Shown piece by piece: positions 24,901 to 34,893 of a stretch of 64,000 nt of DNA (position 1 is the stretch's first letter; every line of letters starts with the position of its first letter). A program made the position numbers and the translations under genes. The notes below the pieces were generated by a model. The model was not told the DNA's origin. It searched no databases and saw only the letters and a program-made list of their open reading frames with translations. The stretch is from NCBI GenBank assembly GCA_950097015.1, contig CATNEN010000035.1, positions 75,001-139,000 of the forward strand, written 5' to 3'. Source of the stretch: Macrostomum hystrix. Lineage: Eukaryota; Platyhelminthes; Macrostomidae.

Positions 24901-26954
24901 AGCTAGGCACCCACCTCACCTCCACCCAGATTGGACAGGCAAGCTAGGCACCCACCCCACCTCACCCGGCGAGGATCTAGGTATAGGAGGCTAGAATCCA
25001 TTGCAAGCTTAACTAACCGAGCTCGGAGGCGGCGAACAGGGGAGTCCTGCCGCGATAGTCGCGCACATTTATGTCGCAGCCGAGTTTAATCAGCGCCCTC
25101 AGCGACCGTGTCGAGTCGGTCTTGGCTGCGAAGAACAGCGGCGTCTGGCCGTTGCTGGCCTTGGCCTCGATATTAGCGCCACGGCGGGCCAGGACGCGGC
25201 ACATCTCCGGGTAGTTGCTGGCCGCGGCCACATGTAGCGGAGTCCAGCCGAGATAGTCGGCAGCGTTCGGATCGCCGCTGCACTCGATCATGAGGTCCAT
25301 GACGCTCGGGCTCCAGTTGGCGGCGACTTCATGCAGCACAGTCTGATTGTGCCTATCACGGGCGTTCAAATCGGCGCCCTGCTTGATTAGGTCCATGATA
25401 AAGTCTGCGCATGGGCGGAGGGGTGGATTTGTATGGTGGATTCTCTGTTGCTAAAAATAGATTTTTGCAGCACTGACTTGTACCAACAGCCAATCAGAAA
25501 ATTGTATTACTATAATCGTGACTGCGAAATTCCTGTGTTCCTAAAATAGGAACTTCACTCTTCATTAAAATCATCAAATGAATTTACCTGCGTCAAGCTC
25601 ATCAGTATGCAGGTCGCTGTTTGGCGTACTAATCTTTATGAAGTACTGTAGCAGGCGCCGGTTGAGCAGCTTCTGATCTGGTGGGCCGCCGTCGTCGGCA
25701 AGATCGCGACCAAACAGTCGAGTCCGATTGGCGCCCTGCTCGTCAACTGCCAGCAGAGAAGAGACCGGGCCTGCGTTGTCCGGTTAGATGGCGCCACAGG
25801 ATTGGTCATGTTCTCAAAAGCTTTGCTTAATACAGGCTGCATAAAGGTGTCAGCACAACAATAAAGGCTTACAAGCATTCTCATCCTCATCTGTCACTTT
25901 GTGCGGGATGTCATGCACGTAGCGCCTCTGTCTAGTCACCGAGTGCCACTTATTGAGGCTCGTTCTGATATTTGCGACACCTTCGAAACGTAATCCCGCC
26001 CTGGTTCATAGTTTAGTTAAGAGTGGTGCAAGTTTTATCATCATAGTGGCAGAAAAAAACATGGTTTTTAACTATTACGAGCCTATAACTTACTCGTTTA
26101 CTTTTTTATGAAATGTTTTAACGTAATGTTTTGTGTCCTATAGACATTCATTCTAACAATTCAAATATAAATCACAGTCGCGCCATGGTCTTTGAGATTC
26201 AAGGAATTAAACAAAAAACTAGCAATAAGTTTTTCTTGGTGATTGTTATTAATTTTAAGATTCATATATTTAAGGCAGAACTGCATAAAGGTGAGATATT
26301 TGAATAAAAAGTCATGGCTTTAGTTTTCTATTTACCTCTTCTTTCTTTCAAACAATTTCAAATTAAAAGTAATTTGACAGCTACGTTCCAATAAGACACC
26401 CTGTAATAACCTGGCTTTTACTTGGTATTTAACATTTGGAAATACTACACTACAAAAAGCAAAAAACAAAAGCAAAAAGTAATCAGTTCTAGTAGAGAAA
26501 ATTAGTTTCTTTCTTTACAACTGCTTATTTGATATAACAAAAATAATATATAATCCTAGACTCTATGTATCACATACATTCATTATATTTTTTGTGGATA
26601 CATAAATGATTTTCTACTCGTCTTTTAATTCTGTTAAATTGTGAAAATGTATAGATGTGAATATTTGTAAATACACAGAGAAGCTTAAATTAATTGAGTA
26701 ATGAATTGAAGTGGAAATAGATAGAGCTTATGAAATTGTGAATTTGACAAAAAACGGACGAAAAAAAGGAAAACATTGGCATTTTTTCGTCAGTTCTAAG
26801 GCATTTGTGGTTTGTAACCTATAGATCGTATACTGACTAAAGAAAGCCTCTCTTGAAAATTGGTGGGTGCATGAAAAATTGAACAAAGAACTCACGAAAT
26901 CACTTCGTCTGGATTCACGGAGGGAGACACCGGTAGCTTAGATTTTTCTGACAT
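12996..26954 (-). CDS. Ankyrin-repeat TRP-type cation channel, 15 exons
   Basis: Fifteen exons with continuous phase give 860 aa, from transcript start to end: 26896-26954, 25873-26000, 25588-25746, 25018-25404, 24568-24677, 23925-24098, 21124-21215, 20255-20387, 20093-20170, 18775-19186, 16844-17031, 15705-15820, 15150-15351, 13882-14055, 12996-13166. Residues about 116-245 hold four or so ankyrin repeats (DYLGWTPLHVAAASNYPEM; NGQTPLFFAAK; RGRTPLFAASEL). The pre-S1 segment ends FQWINYGR. Helices follow at about 371-392, 415-430, 485-510, 525-543 (IMAVNIVLLWMRLLKYA) and 551-586. The pore region ends FRITLVDDYDYA (to residue 640), and S6 is GIWFAVSTILFLNLFIAQL (about 655-673). The tail has an acidic patch (YDSDEEEAES) and a short possible coiled coil (RIGTLERTLQEELSGIKSTL). 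Such channels are tetrameric sensory cation channels of the plasma membrane. The layout fits the TRPA/TRPV-like side of the family; the short ankyrin block is unlike classical TRPA1, so I do not assign a subfamily. Ten of the 14 introns contain tandem arrays. Confidence 0.9.
13171..13735. repeat. 16-bp G-rich array in TRP intron 14
   Basis: Units such as TTCTTGGGGTGTTGGG, with GGTGGG and CGTGGG variants, fill the last intron. On the sense (minus) strand the final unit reads CCCACCACCCCGCAG, so the 3' splice site is the last copy of the array. The plus strand has closely spaced runs of three and four G and could form G-quadruplexes. Confidence 0.95.
14095..15132. repeat. 17-bp array in TRP intron 13
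   Basis: About 60 copies of ACAGTTCACAGAATTTC with frequent TTAC, TCAT and GACTT variants. It fills the intron between exons 13 and 14. Degenerate copies reach the exon 13 donor, whose sense-strand sequence GTAAATTGTGTGAATTGTG is itself unit-like. An open frame through it (14089-15108) is a by-product of the repeat. Confidence 0.95.
15400..15605. repeat. Degenerate array in TRP intron 12
   Basis: Eight or nine irregular copies of a unit built around CAAGTGTAATCCCTTGATCA, spacing about 14-23 bp. It is more diverged than the neighbouring intron arrays. Confidence 0.8.
15868..16712. repeat. 16-bp array in TRP intron 11
   Basis: More than 50 copies of CATTCACACCAACCCA with CAAACACACCAACCCA and CATACATT variants. 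On the sense strand it is TGGGTTGGTGTGAATG, so it is purine-rich there, unlike several neighbouring arrays. Confidence 0.95.
17105..18385. repeat. 16-bp purine array in TRP intron 10
   Basis: About 80 copies of GAGAGATGAGACAGGG with GTGG, GTGA, GAAA and ATATAGGG variants. The sense strand is a polypyrimidine tract (CCCTGTCTCATCTCTC) 1.3 kb long that ends about 70 bp before the exon 11 acceptor. It opens two long minus-strand frames of 460-480 codons that are repeat artefacts. Confidence 0.95.
19197..20030. repeat. 21-bp purine array in TRP intron 9
   Basis: About 40 copies of a 21-bp unit, AGATGAGGTAGAAGATGGGG plus one G, with GGCGATG and AGATAAGTG variants. On the sense strand it is pyrimidine-rich and stops about 10 bp before the exon 10 acceptor at 19187, so it supplies the pyrimidine tract of that splice site. 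Confidence 0.95.
20400..20680. repeat. Degenerate G-rich repeat in TRP intron 7
   Basis: Irregular succession of GGGGATT, GGATTAGG and GGATTCGG blocks without a fixed unit length. Runs of G on the plus strand are closely spaced. It begins about 12 bp upstream (on the sense strand) of the exon 8 acceptor at 20388. Confidence 0.8.
21298..23738. repeat. 21-bp array in TRP intron 6
   Basis: About 115 copies of a 21-bp unit, TTGGATAGAGATGGTAGAAG plus A, with many point variants (GAGGA, GAATA, GATCGG, GATGGGGAAGA). Blocks of 100-300 bp recur, for example the GGGGAAGATTGGATAGAGAT segment near 22218, 22511, 22699, 22782 and 23284. The unit is a multiple of three and opens frames on both strands, including a 785-codon minus-strand frame. 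These are artefacts. Confidence 0.95.
24108..24485. repeat. 9-bp array in TRP intron 5
   Basis: About 40 copies of GGGATTGTA with GAGAGTA and GACTGCA interruptions. The sense strand reads TACAATCCC and runs to within about 10 bp of the exon 6 acceptor (CTCTCCGTTGCAG). Confidence 0.93.
24739..24962. repeat. 41-bp array in TRP intron 4
   Basis: Five to six near-identical copies of a 41-bp unit containing CACCTCACCTCCACCCAGAT and TGGACAGGCCAGCTAGGCAC. Confidence 0.95.
26001..26895 (-). other. TRP intron 1, no tandem array
   Basis: AT-rich unique sequence of 895 bp between the 59-bp first coding exon and exon 2. It is the only TRP intron longer than 200 bp in which I see no tandem array. No further gene is visible. 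Confidence 0.6.
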
Positions 26955-27562
26955 CTTGGATTCGGTTTAGTGGCTATTGGTAATAAAATATTAAGCACAC
27001 ATCGGCGAAATTAAAATTGAACCGCTTCGGATGATTTTGTCCTAGCGCAAACTAGTAAAACAAAAATACAAGTGGTTTTTTTCAAAAGAAATTATACTAA
27101 GGCTATTTTAGAGGGCAAATTTTTGCAGAAGTTTTTTTGTCTTTTTACTTTATAAATCATAAAATGTAAGATTTTCGTGACTTCGACAAAAAAATATTTT
27201 AAGACTTCATTGCTTTTTTATGAAGGCTTAATTAAGCAATACAAAGGAACTAGCATGGTTTACTAGTTTTGATTGTCTCATGCATAAGAAAACAATCGAA
27301 CTTAAATCTCTTAAACACTACCACATATACAATTTAGCTTTTTAATTTAGCTTCAATTTTAGCTTCATCTTCATCAGATTTCAGTGTTCAGGTGAACCTT
27401 AGCTTTAATCCGCTTAATCTATTCTATACACATCTAACTTTAACTTTCAATTTAGTTTAGATTAATTTGATATGTTCCTACTCGTTCTTTGGCCAAGGTG
27501 CTTAGTTTTAGAAAATTCTTATTAAAATTAGCATAGACATAATTCATGTTCCACTTTTAACC

Positions 27563-27602
27563 AAGGACCACTAGGAGTAGAGTACTCGGCCTAGTGGTCC
27601 TT
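27563..27602. other. Perfect hairpin, 13-bp arms
   Basis: AAGGACCACTAGG at 27563-27575 and its exact complement CCTAGTGGTCCTT at 27590-27602 enclose a 14-nt loop. Function unknown; about 610 bp upstream of the TRP start codon. Confidence 0.7.
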
Positions 27603-27705
27603 GCTTCTACCTATGCACATATTATCGCTCGTGCCAGCCTCATATTAAGTATGAGAGACTTAATTAAGTCGCAATATGCATCGCAATATGCAGAGTGTAG
27701 TGCAT

Positions 27706-27725
27706 ATGACGACATATGTCGTCAT
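27706..27725. promoter_or_regulatory. Perfect 20-bp palindrome
   Basis: ATGACGACATATGTCGTCAT equals its own reverse complement. It has a central CATATG (an E-box) and TGACG half sites at both ends, as expected of a dimeric transcription-factor site. It lies about 750 bp upstream of the TRP start codon. A regulatory role is inferred. Confidence 0.4.
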
Positions 27726-28181
27726 GTAATCGGGTATTTTATGACACCTTAATTCCGATAAAAATGGATGTGCAGCACAGACTCTTTTGAAGATAGCACA
27801 ATCGAGGAAGTGTACGATCAACAGTGTGTCACTTTGGTACTAATCAAATAGACTGAAATGAGAACGAGAGCAAAGAGACAGAAATAGAAAGCGCCGAAGC
27901 TTTACGAATAGAGTGCTCTGCAGTCCACACGAGAAGCCTCATTGGATCGCTTGAATTTATCGGAAATGAAATTCAATCCCGGCGATAACCAGACAGCAAA
28001 TTCTGTGGCATATCATTTTCTAAATGTACCTTTCAGGTTTACCTTCTCACAGCTTAAGAAATATATAAAAATTCAGGAGAGATTATCAAATATGCACTTT
28101 AAAAAAATGAACGCTTTTTTCATTTATCATCGATGTCATAAAAGTACACGATCTACCGCCCCCCCGTTTCAGTTTGGGGTG

Positions 28182-28592
28182 AGATCTGCCGCTAAAAGAT
28201 GCAGTTTGAGATGTGATCTGCCGCTAATTATAGATGCAGTTTGAGATGTGATCTGCCGCTAACAGATGCAGTTTGAGATGTGATCTGCCGCTAAAAGATG
28301 CAGTTTGAGATGTGATCTGCCGCTAACAGATGCAGTTTGAGATGTGATCTGCCGCTAACAGATGCAGTTTGAGATGTGATCTGCCGCTAATAGATGCAGT
28401 TTGAGATGTGATCTGCCGCTAACAGATGCAGTTTGAGGTGTGATCTGCCGCTAACAGATGCAGTTTGAGGTGTGATCTGCAGCTAATAGATGCAGTTTGA
28501 GGTGTGATCTGCAGCTAACAGATGCAGTTTGAGATGTGATCTGCCGCTAACAGATACAGTTTGAGATGTGATCTGCCGCTAGAAGACGCAGT
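28182..28592. repeat. 32-bp intergenic array
   Basis: About 13 copies of a 32-bp unit containing GTGATCTGCCGCTAACAGAT and GCAGTTTGAGA, with AAAG, TAG and AGGTGTG variants. It ends in diverged copies near 28580. Confidence 0.93.
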
Positions 28593-29135
28593 CCCTGTCT
28601 GGGATCATTCACTTTCACCCTTAACCTAAAGCGATAATATGTTTAAGGTTATAGCAGCTGTTTAACATGTTTGGCAATCTCAAATAGCAGATATAGGCAA
28701 TCCTGCAACTGCAGTATTTGAACAGGCGAGTCTCACTAGGCGAGTGACATCAAAGACAAAAAAGTAGCTTTTGTTGCAACAATCAATTTACATATTGTCA
28801 GTGAAAGCTTTGCAGTTCGGCCTAACAAAGGAGCCAACCTGAAGGGCGAGATGGGATCAAAGGAAAGCGCCTAATTGCTTCCTTAGAATCAGACTGGGCG
28901 AGCCGTTGGCATTTGTATCTGAATTGCTAAAAATTTCACCTGAGAAGCAACTGTTGCATTTGTCTTCATATCTCCATATTGAATAGCAATTTAAGTCGAC
29001 AATATGTAGCAGGATTTGAACCTTAATTAAACTCCGACCTCCTCTTTTAACTGGCGCGCCCTAGTCTGACGCTAAGTGGGCTTTTAGTAGATGCTGAGAA
29101 AGTGATACCTCAGTATAATGATAATAAAATATCTT
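28593..29135. other. Unique spacer, nothing recognised
   Basis: No exon, RNA gene or repeat recognised between the 32-bp array and the SINE at 29136. Confidence 0.5.
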
Positions 29136-29364
29136 CTTATTATTGCAGGAGGGCTTCGGGCAATGGCACATCATTTGGTCGCACTAGACCCGCAGCCAGC
29201 GAGGAGGCAATTCTGCCCATTCCGCTGACCCCTGAGCACACGCGCACACAGATACCGTACGCAGGCACACGCTCACACAGGTGATAACTGACCTCGCCGC
29301 GGAATCGAGCTCAGGGACCTTGGTGCGAGAGGCAAACGCGTTGACCGCTCAGCCACTCATCCTT
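29136..29364 (-). mobile_element. tRNA-derived SINE, family A
   Basis: Minus-strand copy: head GGCTGAGCGGTCAACGCGTTT and box-B region at the high-coordinate end, body with GCAGAATTGCCTCCTCGC, tail of ATA/ATT repeats near 29136. The middle is shorter than in the copy at 5404, lacking TTTATTTGGGGCGCAGCCGC, so it is internally deleted. Confidence 0.75.
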
Positions 29365-29895
29365 TGTCTATAGAGATAAAGCAATTCGAGTCGAGTCAGT
29401 CGAATTATGACGCATGCATGAACAAAATGATCACTTCATCTTAGCAAAGCAATGGAATCTGCACAAATGCAGAATTATGCTGTCATGCTATGGGAGTAGC
29501 TTTTCAAATCCATTTCCTTTCTAGGTATGGACAGGAAGCTAGATTTCATTCAAAATTCATACAATCAGACTGTCTGATATCCAATGCGAAATCGTGGAAA
29601 GAATTTTCGTAGACAATGTTATCTGAAAAAAAATCATGACAGTGGAAGGACGCCAGCCCGTTGACAGCGTAGATTGTCTAGCGGGGGCACGACTAGTTGT
29701 CGCATCTGCTCTCAAATTTCCACCTGATTTAACTTGATCATCCAAACTTGGTCGAAATGTTATCGAGCTGAAATATGGCATTGCGAGAAAACTTTTATAA
29801 GTTTCCATCCTTTATAGAGTGTCAAATAGAAATATAATTAAGTCTTCGAAATTCGAAACTTACTGTGCATCCACGAACAATGGGCTTACCTTGTA
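29365..29895. other. Unique spacer, nothing recognised
   Basis: No credible exon. The open frame at 29557-29808 on the minus strand has no family resemblance and ordinary intergenic composition. Confidence 0.45.
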
Positions 29896-30515
29896 TAACT
29901 CCCTGATCTTCATGTATAACTCACAGATATTCATGTATAACTCACAGATCTCCATGTATAACTCACAGATCTTCATGTATAACTCATTGATCTTCATGTA
30001 TAACTCACAGATATTCATGTATAACTCACAGATCTCCATGTATAACTCCCTGATCTTCATGTATAACTCACAGATATTCATGTATAACTCACAGATCTCC
30101 ATGTATAACTCACAGATCTTCATGTATAACTCACTGATCTTCATGTATAACTCACAGATCTCCATGTATAACTCACAGATCTCCATGTATAACCCTCAGA
30201 TATTCATGTATAACTCCCTGATCTTCATGTATAACTCACTGATCTTCATGTATAACTCACTGATCTTCATGTATAACTCACTGATCTTCATGTATAACTC
30301 ACTGATCTTCATGTATAACTCACAGATCTTCATGTGTAACTCCCTGATCTTCATGTATAACTCACAGATCTCCATGTGTAACTCACAGATCTTCATGTAT
30401 AACTCACAGATCTTCATGTATAACTCCCTGATCTTCATGTATAACTCACAGATATTCATGTATAATTCACAGATCTTCATGTATAAGTCACAGTTCTTCA
30501 TGTATAACTCAGAGA
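29896..30515. repeat. 21-bp intergenic array
   Basis: About 29 copies of a 21-bp unit, ATCTTCATGTATAACTCACA plus G, alternating with ATATTCATG, ATCTCCATG and CCCTG variants. Frames are open on both strands only because the unit is a multiple of three. Confidence 0.95.
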
Positions 30516-30539
30516 TACATGAATATAACAAAAAATTAT

Positions 30540-31286
30540 TTGATGGAAAAATTCAGTAAAAATTAGTTAGAAAAAAACTTTAAAAAATCTACAAATTTTA
30601 TTTTTAATTCTGATAGCTAGCTCTAATATAATGGATATTGTCAGTATGTATGTTGTGAGAGTACATCAGATATTTTCCTGTATTTTAAGCTGAAGATTTT
30701 AAAGATTACTGTAGTCAAAGCAAGGAAGAAATCGATTTAAATTCTTTATGCTAGTGTAAACACTTTTATCAGTGAAATTTTTTGCCACCCGACACTCTGC
30801 ATTGAGCTCCAGTGAGCTGGTCCCAAATTTAATCCGCATCCACTATATACTGTCAGATTACTCAGGTACCAAGCTTAGAGGCACATTGCTATTGTTGGTC
30901 TGATTAACTTTGGCAGCACAGATGCTTATTGGCCGCTGGAGTTCTGACTGGGTTCGCGTCTTTGCTCAGCCTCACCAGTTGGCTAAAATTACAGAAAAAA
31001 GAGTCCGGGCCAAGAATGAATGGCGAAATCGATTGATTCTTGAACCTAAGGAGAGCGGAGGGCACGTAGGGGTGAGCGATTCTTTGGAAGAATAGGAGAC
31101 AGATTAAATCTGCAACGACGTCATTGGCTGAGGGATGCCAGCCAATCAGAAATGAAGGAACGGATAAGCAAAAACTGCTAAGACGCTGAGACGACAGACC
31201 GTCTTATCCTTAAAGTTCTTACTAAACGTCTTAAAGTGATTTTTTACTGTCTCAAGAGGTAGCCAAGAGAGTTACTTTTTACTTTA
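30540..31286. other. Upstream region of the GPCR gene
   Basis: No TATA box, repeat or convincing exon recognised. The frame at 30910-31095 is not supported by composition or family. The receptor promoter is presumably here. Confidence 0.4.
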
Positions 31287-32666
31287 ATGATGGACTCGAC
31301 AACCACTGAGATGAGCAGCCTTGGCTTCTGTTTCTATGGCAACGAGACAAACACCAGAGGCGAGCGATGGGCCGCCGGATTGCGCTGGACCCAAGGCGCC
31401 ATGTCAATACTGGGCCTGGCCGGCAACTCGCTGGTGGTGGCAACGCTGGCTCGCCGCCGCTACCAGTCCCGCTTCGCTACCGCCGTGTTCCTGCACCAGA
31501 CCGCGGTAGACCTGTTCGTCTGCGCCTTCACCCTGGTCATCATCCTCAAGCCGGACCAGAATCCCACGGACAATCGCAGCCTGGGATTTCTGCTCTGTCA
31601 CGTGATTAACAGCCAGCTGTTCTATTGGTACTCCGTCTTCGCCAGCGTCCAGAACCTGCTGCTGATCGCCGTGGATCGCTACTGGGCGGTTTTCCGGCCG
31701 GTGCGCTACAAGACGCTCGGTTGGCGGCCCGCCGCCGCCTGCCTGGCCGCACTCCACGCCTACTCATTCCTGGTGAACGCCATCGATGTCTTCTCAGTTG
31801 AGTACAACTCGGCTATCAACCGGTGCAGCAGCGAGATTACTAACGCGGTTTGGAAGCGGGTCTTCAAGGTCTACGGTTTCGTCTGGTTTGGCCTTGTCTA
31901 CCTGGCGCCAGTGACTGGCGTGGTCTGCATGTACGCTGGAATCGTCTGCCGACTGAGCGGCCGCGGCGGCCTCCGTTCAGCCGCCACAGCGGGTCGCTTC
32001 CGGCGAAGAGCTGCCACGGAGTTGACCAAATCGGCCGTCGTGATCACCGGAATATTTATTGTCTGCTTCAGCTACGACTGTGTTTACTATCTGCTGGGCC
32101 ACCTGGACCTGGTGCAGTACGTGTACAACTCGCCAACGCAGCTCATCGGCGTGTTTCTAGTCACACTGAACTCCTGCGCCAATCCTGTTGTCTATTGCAT
32201 TGTGATGCGCTCCTTCCGCGCTCGGATTGTAGCCGCCGTCTGCTGCTGCTGCGCCGGTGGCGTCGGCGGGAACAGCCCCGAAGTTGGCCGCGCTGGAGCC
32301 CGTGACGAGCGAAACGGCCGCGTTAGAAGGCTCGCAGAGGATGAAGGCGGCGCAGTAAGCGGAGGAGCTCGCGGATGCGGCGGCATGGGAACTGACTCTG
32401 ACTCGGTGTCGGAGCGGGGCTATCGCAGGTGCAATCTAGACGACGGAAACTGCGACGAGGACGAATGCGCCGAAGTTCACGATGAGGCAGCGGAGGCGGT
32501 GCCGCAGCCGCAGCAGCTGATTTCTATGTCGTCACCGTCGAGCACCCGGCCAGAGTCGACCGCATCCAGACGACTCCGCCGCGGCCTCAGCGTCGGCTTC
32601 GGCTTCGGCTCTCGATCGCGCCTACTGGAGCCCCCGATAGCCATGAAGGAGCTGAGCTTCCGATGA
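31287..32666 (+). CDS. Class A (rhodopsin-type) G protein-coupled receptor, intronless
   Basis: A single-exon frame of 459 aa with seven hydrophobic helices. Family landmarks: GN in TM1 (Asn47), Asp75 in TM2 (TAVDLF), Cys104 and Cys180 for the TM3-loop disulfide, DRYWAVFRP at 130-138, Pro208 in TM5 and NPVVY at 299-303 in TM7. An N-glycosylation site (NET) lies at residue 19. TM6 reads VCFSYDCVYYLL rather than the usual CWxP, and no tryptophan occupies the usual TM4 position. Loop 3 is short and basic (RFRRRAATELTKSA). The 150-residue tail starts with a CCCC cluster (possible palmitoylation) and is then acidic and Ser/Arg-rich. Ligand unknown; biogenic amine receptors are unlikely because TM3 lacks an Asp near the binding site (HVINSQLFYW). 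It may belong to a lineage-specific orphan or peptide receptor group. Strong GC-rich codon use and absence of introns contrast with the neighbours and could reflect an old retrocopy. The first ATG is at 31287; a second Met follows at once. Confidence 0.88.
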   Translation: MMDSTTTEMSSLGFCFYGNETNTRGERWAAGLRWTQGAMSILGLAGNSLVVATLARRRYQSRFATAVFLHQTAVDLFVCAFTLVIILKPDQNPTDNRSLGFLLCHVINSQLFYWYSVFASVQNLLLIAVDRYWAVFRPVRYKTLGWRPAAACLAALHAYSFLVNAIDVFSVEYNSAINRCSSEITNAVWKRVFKVYGFVWFGLVYLAPVTGVVCMYAGIVCRLSGRGGLRSAATAGRFRRRAATELTKSAVVITGIFIVCFSYDCVYYLLGHLDLVQYVYNSPTQLIGVFLVTLNSCANPVVYCIVMRSFRARIVAAVCCCCAGGVGGNSPEVGRAGARDERNGRVRRLAEDEGGAVSGGARGCGGMGTDSDSVSERGYRRCNLDDGNCDEDECAEVHDEAAEAVPQPQQLISMSSPSSTRPESTASRRLRRGLSVGFGFGSRSRLLEPPIAMKELSFR

Positions 32667-33022
32667 CGCCGATGCCTATGACTGTTGTCTAGATGCTGCC
32701 GGCATTCACTTTATAATAGATGGCTCGCTGGTTTTTTCTGCGCACTTTGTTCTCATTGTTGTCTTTCTAGACTCGCACCTCCTGCTTGCCTCGTTCTCCA
32801 CTTTTCACTACTGGCGTCGTGAGTGTTTTTCTTCATCCGTGATTTCAGCCCGGTATAGACTAGAGAACTCTAGTTATGGAATTGACGTGCACCACCAAGT
32901 TATTTTTAGCCAGCCAAAACAAGTCTACGCTCGTAAGCTAGCCATGTTTTTGGTGAGTCGAATTATTTGTTAATCAGGCGAGAAAAATCAATTAGTTTTG
33001 CTGTTCATCGGGTGTAACATGT

Positions 33023-33028
33023 AATAAA
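33023..33028 (+). terminator. Candidate poly(A) signal of the GPCR gene
   Basis: AATAAA 357 bp after the receptor stop codon in AT-rich sequence. Confidence 0.35.
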
Positions 33029-33675
33029 AACTAGCGAAAAAAGTACTAGAGCTCTGCCATGCGAGTCTCTGAAGAGAATAATCATCCTATACAAGGCATT
33101 GGTCAGAAGGCAGATTTCGTTGACGGCTGCGTCAGTCACTGGGTCAGTCAGGCGCGAAAATCTTTAAAAAACATATATTTAAAGAGCTCAACTGACTGAG
33201 CACCGTGACGAGAAAAAAATGAAAATTAAAGCTAGACCTGGAGGCCGCTGAAATAGAAAATAGAAATCAGTTTGGGACAACAATGGGTCGAGCGCTGAAT
33301 TTTAAAAAACGTAACGTTGAGCCTCGGTCAGAAAATTTTGGCCTAGTGCTTCGCAGATGATCAGGCAGCATACCAAACTGTCCCTAAATTTCTCATCTTG
33401 CCTACGTCCGCTTCCCCTTCTATCTATATACTCGTAGTTCAGAGAACCCCTTGAGTCCAATAATGAGCATGCAAATGGGGTCTGGAACGTCACACCCATG
33501 GGAAAGCCGAGCCATCCACTGGTCTGGTCCCGAATGGCCACTTGTTTAAGATGATGGCTCAGAGTGCACTTTGAGAGCAAAAGACAAGATGCTTTTCAAA
33601 GCGACCGCAGTCAGCTTCAACCTGAAATTCTGCCATCGAAAATATTTAAGTGCAACCTTACCTCCCCCCAGCTGC
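33029..33675. other. Spacer after the GPCR gene
   Basis: No gene recognised. The minus-strand frame 33302-33580 has no family resemblance. Confidence 0.4.
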
Positions 33676-34262
33676 ACGTATCTAGCATATTCTGTCAGCT
33701 ATTCAACATATTCTGTCAGCTATCCAACCTATTCTGTCAGCTATCCAGCATATTCTGTCAGCTATCCAACATATTCTGTCAGCTATCCAGCATATTCTGT
33801 CAGCTAACCAACATATTCTGTCAGCTATCCAGCATATTCTGTCAGCTATCTAGCATATTCTGTCAGCTATCCAACATATTCTGTCAGCTATCCAACATAT
33901 TCTGTCAGCTATTCAACCTATTCTGTCAGCTATCCAACATATTCTGTCAGCTATCCAACATTCTGTCAGCTATCCACCATATTCTATCAGCTATCCAACA
34001 TATTCTGTCAGCTATCCAACATATTCTGTCAGCTATCTAGCATATTCTGTCAGCTATCCAACATATTCTGTCAGCTATCCAACATATTCTGTCAGCTATC
34101 CAACCTATTCTGTCAGCTATCTAGCATATTCTGTCAGCTATCCAGCATATTCTGTCAGCTATCCAACATATTCTGTCAGCTATCCAACATATTCTGTCAG
34201 CTATCCAACATATTCTGTCAGCTATCCAGCCTATTCTGTCAGCTATCCAACATATTCTGTCA
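33676..34262. repeat. 21-bp intergenic array
   Basis: About 28 copies of a 21-bp unit, CTGTCAGCTATCCAACATAT plus T, with CAGCAT, TAGCAT and ACCTAT variants. Confidence 0.95.
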
Positions 34263-34893
34263 TTAATCCTATTAATCCTGTTAGAAATAGTGGATTTCCT
34301 TTTATTATCTAAAATATTATTCAGCCAATGACTAGCAGAGGCTTGCCGACTAAATCACAACACAAAGGAATCCCCTAGGGAAGCTCACCTGGCTGCGAGC
34401 AGTTGAGCAGTTAAGCAGTAAGGCTGCTGAAGTCTGCTCAAAGCTGCCGACATGCCTGGCCTGCAGCTAGTCTGAAAGTCCTACAAAGGCTTGTCACTTG
34501 CTAAGGAAATGGCACGCTTCATTCCAGGTGTTGTCAGATCGCAATGGAACAGCTCCCCAGCCTTCTGTGTTGTTGCCATGCTGCAGTATTTTATCCAGCT
34601 AAAGCAAAGATTTATTTGCCAAGTGCTGAAATCCCAAAGTGTGTGGGACTTTTCTTTTCTAAATAGGATCGGAACTTTTACATTCTTAGACAACTTAATA
34701 AATCAAGTTGAATCCAGATTTATTGCTGCATGCGATTGCTAACCAGCTAACTAGCATTCGAACTTAAAGACACGAGTGGAATTAAGTCTAAATTTAGTTG
34801 AAGCATTTAGCCACGACAAGCAATGACATTAGTCTAATAGGGATTCATTCGATTGTATAACTTTGGTCAGAAATATTGCAATTTAGCAAACTC
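34263..34893. other. Spacer between two arrays
   Basis: Unique sequence. The frame at 34491-34742 (83 codons) is open but has no recognisable domain and no clear promoter. I do not call it a gene. Confidence 0.4.

Larger units (their letters stand above)
26955..28180. other. Region upstream of the TRP gene
   Basis: AT-rich unique DNA upstream of the TRP start codon. No coding exon is recognised. It contains a 13-bp-arm hairpin at 27563-27602, a perfect 20-bp palindrome at 27706-27725 and a direct repeat of CGCAATATGCA near 27670-27692, so it is the natural place to look for the TRP promoter. Confidence 0.45.

Noticed and set aside
28182..28592. CRISPR-like array
   Set aside because: The 32-bp units are contiguous with no unique spacers and the DNA is animal nuclear.
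31321..32386. Several 60-150 codon frames overlapping the GPCR on both strands
   Set aside because: They are shadows of the GC-rich receptor frame, whose motifs are unambiguous.
33302..33580. 92-codon minus-strand open frame
   Set aside because: No family resemblance and no supporting signals.
34491..34742. 83-codon open frame as a gene
   Set aside because: No recognisable domain, promoter or splice context. A frame of this size is expected by chance at this composition.
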